DNA of 56,674 nucleotides, taken from NCBI GenBank assembly GCA_036454645.1, contig JAZHSQ010000010.1, positions 1 through 56,674 on the forward strand, written 5' to 3'. Under the pieces are notes generated by a model. It saw only the letters and a program-made list of their open reading frames with translations. It searched no databases and was not told where the DNA came from. Numbering within the stretch: the stretch's first letter is position 1; every line of letters starts with the position of its first letter. Origin of the DNA: Olsenella_K sp036454645. GTDB taxonomy: Bacteria; Actinomycetota; Coriobacteriia; Coriobacteriales; Atopobiaceae. The translations under genes and the position numbers were made by a program. Shown here one piece after another: positions 35,614 to 43,627 of this stretch.

Positions 35614-36690
35614 CTAACGTCCCGCGCCCAGCTCCTTGAGCATCGTCGAGCGCCGGATGGTCATCTCCGTGGGTACGGTGATTTTCTCCTTGTGTCCTCC
35701 CGGGTCTTCGATGCGGCGGAGGACGAGCTTCGAAGCGTATTCACCCATCTTGTAGGGATGGACCTTGTAGGTTGTGATGCCCTTCTCCACGATCTCCGAC
35801 CAGTCCCACCTCATGGAGTGAGACCAGTCCCAGTCGTCTGGCCCGCAGATTCCAACTTGGTCGGGTATCGAGAGTCCGAGCTTGCCTATGGCGTAGACGA
35901 GGTTCATGAGGGTCACGGAGTTGTTGCCGATGAGGGCGGGGACCTGCCCGTCAGGGGTGGATTTAATGACCTTGCAGACCTCGTTTCTCACCTGGTCGGC
36001 GTCGCCGATGGTGAGCTGCACCACGTCGTCGGTGGGTTCGGACCTGCCGTAGAACTTGGCGTCCCCCTCGCAGAACCCCTTAATGCGCTGCTGCCTGACG
36101 GAGTTCGTGCGGAACTCCTGGGAGAAGAGGACCACCCTCCCGAACCCTTCCGAGTGCAGATGTTCGACGAGGTCGACCATGGGGGTCTCGTAGTCACCCG
36201 TCACGATGTCGAAGTTGAAGTTCTGGACCTTCCGGTCCACCAGCACGACGGGGAGGCCCGAGTTCGCGAGGCTTATGAGGTAGGGGTTGTCCATCGAGCT
36301 CGTGTTCACGACGAGACCGTCGACCTGATGCGCGAGCAACGTGTGGATGAAGCTGCGCTCCCTCTCGGAGGAGTCGCCCGAGTTCACGAAGACGGGGATG
36401 TAGCCGTTCTCGTAGAGGCAGTCGCTCATGCCCGAGATGAGCGCTGAGGAGAACGGGCTCGTGATGTCGGCCACTACGGCTCCGATCAGGAACGACTTCT
36501 TCGTCTTTAGGCTCCTGGCAACGGCGGAGGGTCGGTAATTGGTGAGCTCGATGGCGGCCTCGATGCGCTTGCGCGTCTCGGTGCTCATCATGTTGTACTT
36601 GCCGTTGAGATATCGCGAAACCGTTGTCTTAGAGACACCAGAGACGGTAGCGATGTCGTTGATCGTTACCCTGCCGTTGCTCTTGCTCAT
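35614..36690 (-). CDS. LacI-family transcriptional repressor
   Basis: A 358-residue repressor. The N-terminal HTH and hinge (VTINDIATVSGVSKTTVSRYLNGKYNMM to YRPSAVARSLKTKKS) are followed by a periplasmic-binding-protein-like sensor domain (LIGAVVADITSPFSS, VDGLVVNTSS, GICGPDDWDWS). The ATG at 36690 begins MSKSNGRVTIND, the normal family start; open codons upstream are ignored. It is probably the local regulator of the uronate island, repressing its own operon (lacI-kdgK-aldolase), the divergent permease operon and the YiaK-like/uxuA operon. Three near-palindromic sites with GAAAMCGGTT support this. The effector is likely KDG, KDPG or a uronate, by analogy with related regulators. Confidence 0.92.
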   Translation of the reverse strand: MSKSNGRVTINDIATVSGVSKTTVSRYLNGKYNMMSTETRKRIEAAIELTNYRPSAVARSLKTKKSFLIGAVVADITSPFSSALISGMSDCLYENGYIPVFVNSGDSSERERSFIHTLLAHQVDGLVVNTSSMDNPYLISLANSGLPVVLVDRKVQNFNFDIVTGDYETPMVDLVEHLHSEGFGRVVLFSQEFRTNSVRQQRIKGFCEGDAKFYGRSEPTDDVVQLTIGDADQVRNEVCKVIKSTPDGQVPALIGNNSVTLMNLVYAIGKLGLSIPDQVGICGPDDWDWSHSMRWDWSEIVEKGITTYKVHPYKMGEYASKLVLRRIEDPGGHKEKITVPTEMTIRRSTMLKELGAGR

Positions 36691-37080
36691 GTGGGTTGTC
36701 CTCGGTTTCTCCTGCGTGAATAGCCTAATGATGTGCCCAATCAGTGTGGGAAACAAGTGCGAGGGGGCGAATGTTGATATGACGAACCAGATTTCATCGC
36801 CTGCAGGCGATAGTCTACCGCTCGTCGAAGTGAAACCGGTTGCATAAGAAGCCGTTAGTCCGTTTGGGTTGATGAGTTCTTTCAAATTGTGAATACTTGG
36901 CGAAGAAACGAAATAGAGTTAGTCAAATCTACTGGGAAAATCCGTTGCGACCAATTGCGCTGTAGCCCAGATGGATTACAGCACCCATACCGTCTCGTAA
37001 CTTGGCGGCATGGAAATGAAAACGGTTTCGTACTGTAGTAGTCAGTTCGAAGAGCGAGATGAAAAGGGAAGGGGTAGGCA
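36691..37080. promoter_or_regulatory. Divergent control region with two LacI-type operators
   Basis: 390 bp, clearly lower in G+C than most of the window and with no gene. The operator-like TGAAACCGGTTGCA is at 36831-36844 and TGAAAACGGTTTCG at 37017-37030. The first lies on the lacI side and the second 50 bp before the permease start. Both have the CG-centred symmetry of LacI-family sites and come close to a catabolite (cre) consensus, so CcpA binding is an alternative. Promoter hexamers could not be fixed. Confidence 0.65.
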
Positions 37081-38448
37081 ATGGCATTAATCATCGGAAT
37101 CATCTTGCTTGTGACATACATAGCCTTCATCGTCTATGCCGTGAGGGGCGGCAACCTGATGCTGGGCCTGTTTGTCATGGCGGTGCTGTGGACGGTCCTG
37201 GGCATCGCCGGTGGGGTCATGGACGGGTTCCCGAAGATGCCCGAAGGCGCCACCGGGTGGACGGCGCTCAACTTCGTGATCACCTCGGTCTTCAACGACG
37301 GGCCCACAGGGTTCGGCGCGACCGCCGTCTACATCATCTTCGGCAGCTGGTTCGGTCGCATCCTGCTCGATACCGGCATCGCCCGCACGATCATTCGTAA
37401 GGCGGTGGAGCTCGGTGGAGACAGGCCCGCCCTCACCTGCGTGCTGCTCTGTGCGGTGACCGCCCTCATCTTCACGACGTCCTATGGCCCCGGTGCGGTC
37501 GTCGCCATCGGCGTCATCGTCTTCCCCATCATGCTCTCCCTCGGCATCCCCAACACCCTTGCCACCTGCGCCTTCTGCATGTCGGTAGGCTGCGGTCTCT
37601 ACTTCAACCAGTCCCTGCTCACGCAGGCTGCCGGCACTATGGTGCTTGCGGACGGCACGAAGTACCTCGCGAGCGCTGCCGACTGGAGCCAGTGGTACAG
37701 GTTCGCGTTCCCTGCGTTCGCCATCCACTTTGTGTCCATCATCCTGATGGTCGTCATCACCCTGAAGATGACCAAGAGCAAGGCCGCGGTGCACGCATGG
37801 GCTGCCCCCGCGGACGCTGGGGCGACTGGGAAGGACGTCAACGGCTGGGCCTGCCTCACGCCCATCATCCCGGTGACGCTCGCCATCGCCTTCAACATCA
37901 GCCAGATTCCCGCGATCGTGATCGCGGTCGTCTACGCGCTCCTCACCACCCGCGCCGCGAAGGGCTGGAACGAGGTCTGCGACCTCATCCAGAAGTCCTT
38001 CCACGACGGCGTCGCCGACGTCGGCCTGGTCCTCGGCTTCCTCATGAGCGTCCAGATGTTCGTCCGTGCCGCTAGTGCATGCAAGAACCTCCTCTCCCCG
38101 ATTTTCGCCCCAATCATCCCGAGCAACGTCTTCGTCCTCTTCCTCGTCTTCGGTCTCCTCGGGTTCCTGGCCCTCTATCGTGGCCCGCTGACCATCTGGG
38201 GCGCGGGCGTCGCGACCTTCACCATCGTGGCCTCCGTGACGAACCTCCCAATCGCCGTCCTCTACCCGCTGTTCTACATCCCCTGCTGCACGGTCAACAC
38301 CAACGTCTGCCCCACGCAGTCCTGGAACATGTGGGCCATCGGCTACAACAAGGTTCCCATCAGCGACTTCATGAAGACCTGCGTGCCCTATGCGCTCGTC
38401 TGTGCGTTCATCCTCGAGATCCTGGCCTACTTCATGTTCGCGGTATAG
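37081..38448 (+). CDS. Ion-transporter-superfamily permease (GntP/CitMHS-like)
   Basis: A 455-residue membrane protein with about 12 helices and almost no soluble loops apart from a central segment near residues 235-260. The helices and re-entrant-like stretches (FGSWFGRILLDTGIARTI, SYGPGAVVAIGVIVFPIML) resemble gluconate/citrate-type symporters, though I could not assign a subfamily. ATG 37081 follows AAGGGAAGGGG. It is the first gene of the right-hand island operon, divergent from lacI with an operator 50 bp upstream. It is followed by the HyuA-like gene after 82 bp. I infer import of an organic or sugar acid used by the island enzymes; the substrate is unknown. Confidence 0.75.
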   Translation: MALIIGIILLVTYIAFIVYAVRGGNLMLGLFVMAVLWTVLGIAGGVMDGFPKMPEGATGWTALNFVITSVFNDGPTGFGATAVYIIFGSWFGRILLDTGIARTIIRKAVELGGDRPALTCVLLCAVTALIFTTSYGPGAVVAIGVIVFPIMLSLGIPNTLATCAFCMSVGCGLYFNQSLLTQAAGTMVLADGTKYLASAADWSQWYRFAFPAFAIHFVSIILMVVITLKMTKSKAAVHAWAAPADAGATGKDVNGWACLTPIIPVTLAIAFNISQIPAIVIAVVYALLTTRAAKGWNEVCDLIQKSFHDGVADVGLVLGFLMSVQMFVRAASACKNLLSPIFAPIIPSNVFVLFLVFGLLGFLALYRGPLTIWGAGVATFTIVASVTNLPIAVLYPLFYIPCCTVNTNVCPTQSWNMWAIGYNKVPISDFMKTCVPYALVCAFILEILAYFMFAV

Positions 38449-38530
38449 GAGCAGGACAACGGCAGCCTAGGAATCGATTGGAGGGGGATGGGGTCGGAAG
38501 CCTCGTCCCCCTTCGGGTAAGGAGACTGGC

Positions 38531-40666
38531 ATGAGCAAGCCCGTACGCGTTGGCATCGACGTGGGCGGCACCCACACCAAGGCGGTGGCAATCGACAACG
38601 ACACGCACGAGATCGTTGGCGAGGCGGTCGTGATGACCACCCATGACGACGAGATGGGGGTAGCCAAGGGAGTCATCGAGTGCTTCAAGCAATGCCTCGA
38701 GGATAACCACATCGACCCAGACGACGTCGTGTTCATCGCCCACTCGACCACTCAGGCGACGAACGCCCTGCTCGAGGGTGACGTCGCGAAGGTCGGCGTG
38801 CTTGGCATGGGCGGGGGCGGGCTCGAGGGCCTTCTTGCCAAGAAGCAGTCGAACGTCGGCAACATCGACCTCGGCACCGGCCGGATGATCGAGACCGTCC
38901 ACACCTACCTCCCCAACAAGAAGGTCAACCCCGAGAACGTCGGCAAGGCCATCGACGGGCTGGTGTCGCAGGGCGCCCAGGTGATCGTCGCGTCGAAGGC
39001 GTTCGGGGTCGACTCCATCAGGGAAGAGAACATCGTCAAGGACGTGGCGGAGCAGAAGGGCCTCCTCGTCTCCGTGGCATCCGAGATTTCGAAGCTCTAC
39101 GGCCTGACCCGCAGGACCCGTACTGCGGCCATCAACGGCTCTATTTTGCCCAAGATGATGAACACGGCCGACAGCACGGAGGGGGCCGTCCGTTCCACGG
39201 GTATCGAGGTCCCCCTGATGATCATGCGTGGCGACGGCGGCGTCATGGAGATCGACGAGATGAGGAAGCGCCCGGTTCTCACCATGCTCTCGGGTCCCGC
39301 GGCGTCCGTCATGGGTGCCCTCATGTACCTGCGCGCATCCAACGGCATCTACTTCGAGGTCGGTGGCACCTCGACGAACATCGGCGTCATCAAGAACGGC
39401 CGACCCGCCGTCGACTACGCGGTCGTTGGAGGCCACAGCACTTACGTGAACTCGCTCGACGTGATCGTCCTCGGCGTGGCAGGCGGATCCATGGTTAGGG
39501 CGGCAGACCACAAGCTCGTCGACGTCGGGCCGCGCTCCGCCCACATCGCCGGGCTGGGATATGCGGTCTACACCCCCCGCGACGAGATTGTCGACCCCGA
39601 GATTGAGTTCTTCTCGCCCAAGGAGGGGGATCCCGCCGACTACGTGCGCGTGAAGCTGGCGAACGGCAAGCGTGTTACCATCACGAACTCCTGCGCCGCC
39701 AACGTCCTCGGGCTTGTGAGGAAGGAGGACTACTCCTATGGCAACGTCGAATCCGCGCGGGCGGCGATGAAGCCGCTTGCAGACTACCTCGGCGTCAGCG
39801 TTGAGGAGTGCGCGGAACAGATCCTGCACAAGGCCTTCGAGAAGATTGAGCCGGTGGTGAGCGGCCTCGCGGCCAAGTACAAGCTCGAGCCCGACCAGAT
39901 GTCGCTCGTCGGCTGCGGCGGAGGCGCCTCCTCGCTCCTCCCATACACCGCGAGGCAGATGGGCCTCGACTACTCCATCCCCAAGGACGCAGAGATCATC
40001 TCGTCCATCGGCGTCGCCCTTGCGATGATCAGGGACGTCGTCGAGCGCGTCATCCCCAACCCCACCACCGAGGACATATCCTCGATCAAGAAGGAGGCCA
40101 AGGAGCTCGCCATCAAGAACGGCGCGGTCCCCGACACGGTGGAGGTCCAGATCGAGATTGACTCCCAGACCTCGAAAGTCACGGCGATCGCGCTCGGCTC
40201 CAACGAGGTGCAGACCTCGACGGGCAAGATGCACTGCTCGCCCGAGGAGGCCGTGGCCCTTGCGGCGGAGTCGATGAGGGTCGACCCGTCCGAGGTCTCC
40301 CTCGAGCTCAGGACGGACGACTTCTACGTCTGCACCGCCCCCAACAAGAAGATGCAGAACCGTCGTGCGCTCAGGATTATCGACCAGAGGGGCTTCATCA
40401 AGGTCCAGGTTGGTGACGCGAAGGCGCTGAAGTGCAAGGCGGGGGACTGGGAGAAGGAGACCTCCGACCTGTGGAACAGCATGCTCTACTACAAGGCGGA
40501 GATGGAGCACTGCCCTGACATGTACCTCTGCATCGGGGCGAAGGTGCTCGACTTCACCAACGTGCTCTCGCTGGACCAGCTCAAGACAATCATGGCCTCC
40601 GAGTTCATGGATGCGGACGATGACGAGGACATCATCCTGGTCGCGTCCAGGATTGAGATAGGTTAG
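38531..40666 (+). CDS. Hydantoinase/oxoprolinase-family ATPase (HyuA-like), substrate unknown
   Basis: 711 residues. The N-terminus has the ASKHA phosphate loop GIDVGGTHTKAVAID, IAHSTTQATNALLEGD, and later YFEVGGTSTNIGVI and LSGPAASVMGAL, all typical of the hydantoinase A/5-oxoprolinase family. That family uses ATP to open lactam-like rings or to activate carbonyls for carboxylation. About residues 545-711 form an extra C-terminal region without a family I recognise. No HyuB partner gene is present, which is unusual. ATG 38531 follows AAGGAG. It is cotranscribed with the permease, and the HExxH gene starts 11 bp after its stop. Its presence beside uronate genes does not reveal its substrate. 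Confidence 0.8.
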   Translation: MSKPVRVGIDVGGTHTKAVAIDNDTHEIVGEAVVMTTHDDEMGVAKGVIECFKQCLEDNHIDPDDVVFIAHSTTQATNALLEGDVAKVGVLGMGGGGLEGLLAKKQSNVGNIDLGTGRMIETVHTYLPNKKVNPENVGKAIDGLVSQGAQVIVASKAFGVDSIREENIVKDVAEQKGLLVSVASEISKLYGLTRRTRTAAINGSILPKMMNTADSTEGAVRSTGIEVPLMIMRGDGGVMEIDEMRKRPVLTMLSGPAASVMGALMYLRASNGIYFEVGGTSTNIGVIKNGRPAVDYAVVGGHSTYVNSLDVIVLGVAGGSMVRAADHKLVDVGPRSAHIAGLGYAVYTPRDEIVDPEIEFFSPKEGDPADYVRVKLANGKRVTITNSCAANVLGLVRKEDYSYGNVESARAAMKPLADYLGVSVEECAEQILHKAFEKIEPVVSGLAAKYKLEPDQMSLVGCGGGASSLLPYTARQMGLDYSIPKDAEIISSIGVALAMIRDVVERVIPNPTTEDISSIKKEAKELAIKNGAVPDTVEVQIEIDSQTSKVTAIALGSNEVQTSTGKMHCSPEEAVALAAESMRVDPSEVSLELRTDDFYVCTAPNKKMQNRRALRIIDQRGFIKVQVGDAKALKCKAGDWEKETSDLWNSMLYYKAEMEHCPDMYLCIGAKVLDFTNVLSLDQLKTIMASEFMDADDDEDIILVASRIEIG

Positions 40667-40676
40667 GGGCAGTCCG

Positions 40677-41411
40677 GTGCTTGTCGAGCAGTGGTGCCAG
40701 AGGCTTCTTGGCTACCCAGAGGAGGTCTGGGCGGAGTTCTGCCGGCGTAACGACCCGCTGGGCGGGCTGATGACGCCGCCTGGATACCTCGAGGCCTACC
40801 TCAGGTGCTCCGAAGACGGGAGGGCCACCGCAAGGTCGGTGGGGGAGGGGTCCGCCGCTCGTGGCGGATCAGGCGGGCCCTGCGACCCCGAGGCCCTTCT
40901 CCGTGCCCGAGGCGTGAGGGTCGAGTCGCGCCGGGAGGACGGGCGCTTCCTCCCCGACCCCGGGGAGGGGCCCCTCGAGTATGCGCTGTTCGTGGAGCCG
41001 GACGAGGTCGTGGTGTTCGAGGAGAGCGCGGAGCTCGCGCAGTCCCTGGTGGACGATGGCGGGCTGTCGAGCCTGCTCGGGCATGTCTGCGTCAGGGACG
41101 TGCTTCTCGCCCACGAGCTGTTCCACGTCATCTGCAGGGGCGACGGCGGCCGCCCCTGCAGACAGCCCGTCGCACGTACGAGGGGGATTGGCTTTCTGAG
41201 GCGCCAGACCACGCTCTCGTCCCTCGAGGAGGTCTCGGCGATGTCGTTCGCCCGCGAACTCTGCGGCCTTGGGTTCAACGCGAATGCGCTGTCTGTCCTG
41301 ATGCTCGTGCCCGAGCCCCCCCAGAGGGCCCAGGCGGTCATGGCGGCGCTCGACAGGATCTCGGGCGACCTTCGCCCAGATTGGGCTCTTGGTACTTCGC
41401 GCGTCGAGTGA
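40677..41411 (+). CDS. Uncharacterised protein with an HExxH zinc-site motif
   Basis: I do not recognise the family. The 244-residue soluble protein has LLAHELFHVI at 144-153, an HExxH motif, and a downstream Glu-rich helix (SSLEEVSAMSFARELCGL). This pattern occurs in zinc peptidases of the IrrE or minigluzincin kind. The N-terminal third (residues 50-100) is low complexity. GTG 40677 starts 10 bp after the HyuA-like stop, and the next gene starts 14 bp after its own stop, so it is firmly within the island operon. It might process a partner or act as a non-proteolytic metal protein; no catalytic claim can be made. Confidence 0.65.
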   Translation: MLVEQWCQRLLGYPEEVWAEFCRRNDPLGGLMTPPGYLEAYLRCSEDGRATARSVGEGSAARGGSGGPCDPEALLRARGVRVESRREDGRFLPDPGEGPLEYALFVEPDEVVVFEESAELAQSLVDDGGLSSLLGHVCVRDVLLAHELFHVICRGDGGRPCRQPVARTRGIGFLRRQTTLSSLEEVSAMSFARELCGLGFNANALSVLMLVPEPPQRAQAVMAALDRISGDLRPDWALGTSRVE

Positions 41412-41424
41412 TGGGAGTTGTGTG

Positions 41425-41994
41425 ATGTTGGTAGGTACGTTGGCCCCGTTCGTTGCAGTCTCGTTCGCGTTGCTTCTTGCGACGCTGGCGACGCTGGGCC
41501 GTGACGGCGCCGGCAGAGAGGGTGGCGTCGTCCTTCATGACACGCTATCGGGCCTGCTGTGGGCCTTCCTGCTCCTGACGTCCGGGGTGACGCTCGTCGC
41601 GGCGAAGTACCAGGACCCCGCAGTCGCGGGGGAAGGCGACGCGTCATGGTGGTTCGTCGGTGCTTGCCTCGTCGGGTGCACGCTCGCCGCGTGCCTCGTC
41701 CTTCTCTACGTCCTGAGACGGCGCGTGTGTGCGGACGAGGAGGGCATCACGCTCGTCGGGATGTTCGGCGGACGCAGGAGGGTGCCCTGGAGCAGTGTCG
41801 AGACGGTCTCCACGTCGGTGCTCGGCAAGTCGGTGAAGATCTCCACGCGCGACGGGGACTCCGTGAGCGTGAACGGCGGCAACGCGAGCTACAGGGCCTT
41901 CCTAGAGTATGCCGCCAGGCACTTGGAGAGGAAGCAGGGCAAAGAGCTCCTGAGACAGGTGGAGGAGAACATCGTCACTGGTAGGAGGCGGTAG
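41425..41994 (+). CDS. Membrane protein with predicted PH-like cytoplasmic domain
   Basis: 189 residues. Three hydrophobic segments (about 4-25, 42-60 and 75-97) are followed by a basic RRR and a C-terminal soluble part. DEEGITLVGMFGGRRRVPWSSVETVS resembles bacterial PH-like (bPH/YdbT-type) domains. ATG 41425 has GGGAG 7 nt upstream. It lies 14 bp after the HExxH gene and 64 bp before the RraA-like gene. Function unknown. The tight spacing suggests it works with the permease/HyuA module, perhaps as a membrane accessory subunit, which is speculation. Confidence 0.6.
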   Translation: MLVGTLAPFVAVSFALLLATLATLGRDGAGREGGVVLHDTLSGLLWAFLLLTSGVTLVAAKYQDPAVAGEGDASWWFVGACLVGCTLAACLVLLYVLRRRVCADEEGITLVGMFGGRRRVPWSSVETVSTSVLGKSVKISTRDGDSVSVNGGNASYRAFLEYAARHLERKQGKELLRQVEENIVTGRRR

Positions 41995-42057
41995 CCCGAC
42001 AACGCCATGGCGAGGCGAGGGCTTCCGACGGGATACGCCATCGAGAAGGGTGGAAGC

Positions 42058-42723
42058 ATGGTGGATGAGATGGACGACGCTGAGCTCGAGAGGGTCTGCG
42101 AAGAGAAGCTCTACACGGGTGCCATCTGCGACATGCTAGACGAGATGGGCTACCGGCACCAGTACCTGGGCAGTGAGCTCATGCCCCTGAGGGAGGGCGA
42201 CGTGCTCTGCGGCAGGGCCTACACCACGATCCTGGATGACATATACGAGCCGGTGGACCCGCCGATGGGCAAGTTCAACGAGGCGCTGGACCACTGTCCC
42301 GAGGGCGCGGTGTATGTCGTGGCCGGCGGCGCGAGGAGATGTGGCTACTTCGGTGGCATCATGACCGCGACCATCAAGGCGCGTGGCGGCAAGGGAGCCA
42401 TCGTCGAGGGGTACATGCGGGATACGCGCGAGGTACTCGAGCAGGACTTCAAGGTATGGAGTATGGGGAAGAACGCCCAGGGCTCGGGCGCGCGCAACGA
42501 GGTCGTCGCGTACGACGTCCCGGTCGAGATAAACGGCGTGAGGATCGAGCCTGGGGAGCTGCTCTTCGCGGACGTGGACGGTGCGGTGGCGATTCCTCCT
42601 CAGATAGAGCAGGAGCTCATCGGTAGGGTGCTCGAGAAGGTCGACGCTGAGCGGGAGACCAGGGCTGCCATCATCGGTGGCATGAGCGCGACTGAGGCCG
42701 TGAAGCGGTTCGGGAACTTCTAG
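42058..42723 (+). CDS. RraA-family protein (HMG/CHA aldolase or oxaloacetate decarboxylase-like)
   Basis: 221 residues of the RraA/HMG-aldolase fold. The metal-site region is GGIMTATIKARGGKGAIVEGYMRDTREV, with the usual Gly-rich turn and Asp. GELLFADVDGAVAIPPQ is the family C-terminal block. Members cleave 4-hydroxy-4-methyl-2-oxoglutarate-like compounds or decarboxylate oxaloacetate; others inhibit RNase E. In a catabolic operon an aldolase or decarboxylase role is more likely. ATG 42058 follows GAGAAGGGTGGAAG. It is the last island gene and ends 20 bp before the right repeat. Confidence 0.85.
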   Translation: MVDEMDDAELERVCEEKLYTGAICDMLDEMGYRHQYLGSELMPLREGDVLCGRAYTTILDDIYEPVDPPMGKFNEALDHCPEGAVYVVAGGARRCGYFGGIMTATIKARGGKGAIVEGYMRDTREVLEQDFKVWSMGKNAQGSGARNEVVAYDVPVEINGVRIEPGELLFADVDGAVAIPPQIEQELIGRVLEKVDAERETRAAIIGGMSATEAVKRFGNF

Positions 42724-42743
42724 CCCCCTGGGCCGAGGTACCC

Positions 42744-42775
42744 CTCGCCCGCTACCCGCGCGAGGACGCGCTGCG
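42744..42775. repeat. Right 32-bp direct repeat (attR-like), 3' end of ydcF
   Basis: Identical to 31033-31064. It spans the stop codon and last seven codons of the minus-strand ydcF-like gene plus 8 bp downstream. Confidence 0.85.
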
Positions 42776-43627
42776 ACGGGCGAGGGCCTTGCGCTGCATG
42801 GACTGCACCAGCAGGACCTCCCTGAGCCAGTCCTGAACCAGGCGCAGGGGTGGCGTGGGCGCGGCCTCCGGATAGGCCTCGAGGCCCAGCTCGCGCGCGA
42901 TGCTGAGGGCGCGGAACTCGTGGAAGTCGCTCGTGACGACGTGGAGCGTCGCCGTGGGGAAGCTCCGGCGCATGATCTCGCGGACGTTCTCCAGGTTCTC
43001 CCGCGTGGTGGTCGAGGCGTCCTCCAGCACGAGCGACCCCGCGGGAACGCCATGCGACTGCAGGTAGTCGGCCATGAGTTGGGCCTCGGAGACGTCGGAG
43101 TCCCAGGTGCGGCCGCCGGAGAGGACGATGCGCGCGCCCGGGTCCTCCCGGTGGGCCCTGAGCGCCCGCTCGAGCCTCCAGACGAGCTCGTCGGTGGGGT
43201 TGGTCGTCGCGGAGGAGTGCCCGAGCACCGCGTAGACGCGGTTTCGCCCGGCGTCCCTCGGCAGGTGCGCCGCGACGGCGAAGGCCACGACGTAGCAGGC
43301 GAACACCGCCGCGCAGAGGGCTCCCGCGACGAGCGGCACCGCGAGCGCGGCGCGCGCGGCGCCCCGGGTGGCCGCGGTGGCGGAGCCGAGCACCGGCAGG
43401 ACCGAGAGCGCCGCGGTGGGGATGACGCCGAACGTGGGGCCGTACGCATGGACGTGGGCCGCGTTGAGGGCGACCAGGGCCGCGCTCGCGGCGGTCGCGG
43501 CGAGCGCGGGGGCAGAGGCCCCCAGGACGACGGCCGGCACGGCGAGCGCGACGGCCAGGGCGACCGAGGCCATGAGCGAGGCCAGCGAGAGGCGGGCGTA
43601 CTTCCCCTCGAGGGCGTTGAGCCTCAC
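42752..43627 (-). CDS. YdcF/DUF218-family membrane protein
   Basis: 291 residues. Five hydrophobic segments occupy the first ~150 residues. A DUF218 domain follows (AVLGHSSATTNPTDELVWRL, ARIVLSGGRTWDSDVSEA, VLEDASTTTRENLENV, HVVTSDFHEFRALSIA). Relatives (SanA, YdcF, ElyC) affect envelope integrity or cell-wall precursor use. GTG 43627 with AAGGAGGCAAC is the best start; the codons upstream are not conserved. Its last codons are duplicated at the far side of the accessory island, showing that the island sits at its 3' end while leaving the protein intact. It is divergent from the Tad operon. Confidence 0.85.
   Translation of the reverse strand: MRLNALEGKYARLSLASLMASVALAVALAVPAVVLGASAPALAATAASAALVALNAAHVHAYGPTFGVIPTAALSVLPVLGSATAATRGAARAALAVPLVAGALCAAVFACYVVAFAVAAHLPRDAGRNRVYAVLGHSSATTNPTDELVWRLERALRAHREDPGARIVLSGGRTWDSDVSEAQLMADYLQSHGVPAGSLVLEDASTTTRENLENVREIMRRSFPTATLHVVTSDFHEFRALSIARELGLEAYPEAAPTPPLRLVQDWLREVLLVQSMQRKALARRSASSRG

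Larger units (their letters stand above)
31033..42775. mobile_element. Accessory island bounded by a 32-bp direct repeat
   Basis: The 32-bp sequence at 31033-31064 recurs exactly at 42744-42775 in the same orientation; with one mismatch it extends to 38 bp. The right copy is the 3' end of the ydcF-like gene (last seven codons, stop and 8 bp beyond). The left copy is an isolated duplicate of that end beside rsgA. Everything between (ten genes, two control regions) is absent from the presumed ancestral rsgA-ydcF junction. By eye the interior uses less GC-extreme codons than its flanks. This is the footprint of insertion at a gene 3' end. No integrase, transposase or relaxase is visible inside, so the element is either a remnant or was moved in trans. 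Confidence 0.75.

Noticed and set aside
31065..42743. Integrase, transposase or relaxase inside the island
   Set aside because: All open frames of useful size are assigned to metabolic or regulatory genes; none shows recombinase motifs.
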